Positions 6,246 to 6,265 of a stretch of 6,265 bases of DNA are shown one piece after another. Position 1 is the stretch's first letter, and each line of letters opens with the position of its first letter. Made by a program: the position numbers and the translations under genes. Location of the stretch: assembly GCA_009843675.1 (NCBI GenBank), contig VYCZ01000093.1:1-6265 (forward strand), given 5' to 3'. The stretch comes from Gammaproteobacteria bacterium (GTDB lineage: Bacteria; Pseudomonadota; Gammaproteobacteria; Eutrophobiales; Eutrophobiaceae). The notes beneath the pieces are model-generated. The model worked only from the letters and a program-made list of their open reading frames with translations. It made no database searches and was not told where the DNA came from.

Positions 6246-6265
6246 GGAAGGGTTCACCCCGGGAC

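Larger units (their letters stand above)
6041..6265. other. Region upstream of fis, no recognisable gene
   Basis: This end of the window contains the fis leader and promoter. Beyond it I find no trace of dusB, which normally precedes fis. On the + strand an unproven reading frame runs from ATG 6126 to the window edge, 46 residues starting MQYLSEYRSSVEAEAK. It lacks a Shine-Dalgarno and matches no family I recognise; it may be the start of a divergent gene or chance. The last 75 bases also hold inverted repeats, annotated separately. Confidence 0.4.

Noticed and set aside
6115..6265. Alternative + strand frame starting MRVHAISFGIQV
   Set aside because: It has no ribosome site, its composition becomes Pro/Arg-rich, and it has no family resemblance. 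It looks like chance.
1..6265. CRISPR array, tRNA/rRNA gene, insertion sequence or phage gene
   Set aside because: I scanned both strands and found no spaced repeats, cloverleaf-like segments ending in CCA, transposase motifs or phage-type genes.

Overview
The window looks like chromosomal DNA from a free-living-type gammaproteobacterium, possibly of the Chromatiales/sulfur-oxidiser or related kind. I infer this from the gene order fis-purH-purD, which is typical of Gammaproteobacteria (Pseudomonas-like: dusB-fis-purH-purD), from a monofunctional hisB, and from moderately high GC coding sequence with AT-rich spacers. I cannot name a genus from the sequence alone.

Layout: on the + strand, 68-1335 holds two histidine-biosynthesis genes, hisB (IGP dehydratase) and hisH (glutaminase subunit of IGP synthase), 14 bases apart. 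The usual partners hisA and hisF do not follow. Instead the pair meets, tail to tail, an HU/IHF-family DNA-binding protein gene on the - strand (1408-1740); a GC-rich hairpin lies between the two stops. An AT-rich spacer of about 180 bases (1741-1923) follows, with a perfect -10-like hexamer, a T8 tract and a short direct repeat. The rest of the - strand is one compact operon, read right to left: fis (6040-5768), purH (5756-4191), purD (4191-2893) and a CHAD-domain gene (2850-1924). purH and purD overlap by one base (TGATG). PurH and PurD give the last two steps of IMP synthesis (PurH) and the second step of the pathway (PurD). The CHAD protein is a predicted polyphosphate-binding helical protein.

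The most notable observation is the fis gene. Its reading frame aligns along its whole length with Fis but is interrupted by an amber codon (TAG at 5893-5891) exactly where a conserved Glu is normally found. Its recognition helix also lacks two basic residues that are normally conserved. It is therefore a decaying fis gene, a gene read through or reinitiated at the amber, or a base-call error. The 225 bases upstream of fis hold a good sigma70-like promoter but no trace of dusB, so conserved synteny is broken just here. I see no CRISPR array, tRNA, rRNA, transposase or novel multi-gene system; most of the window is ordinary housekeeping DNA.
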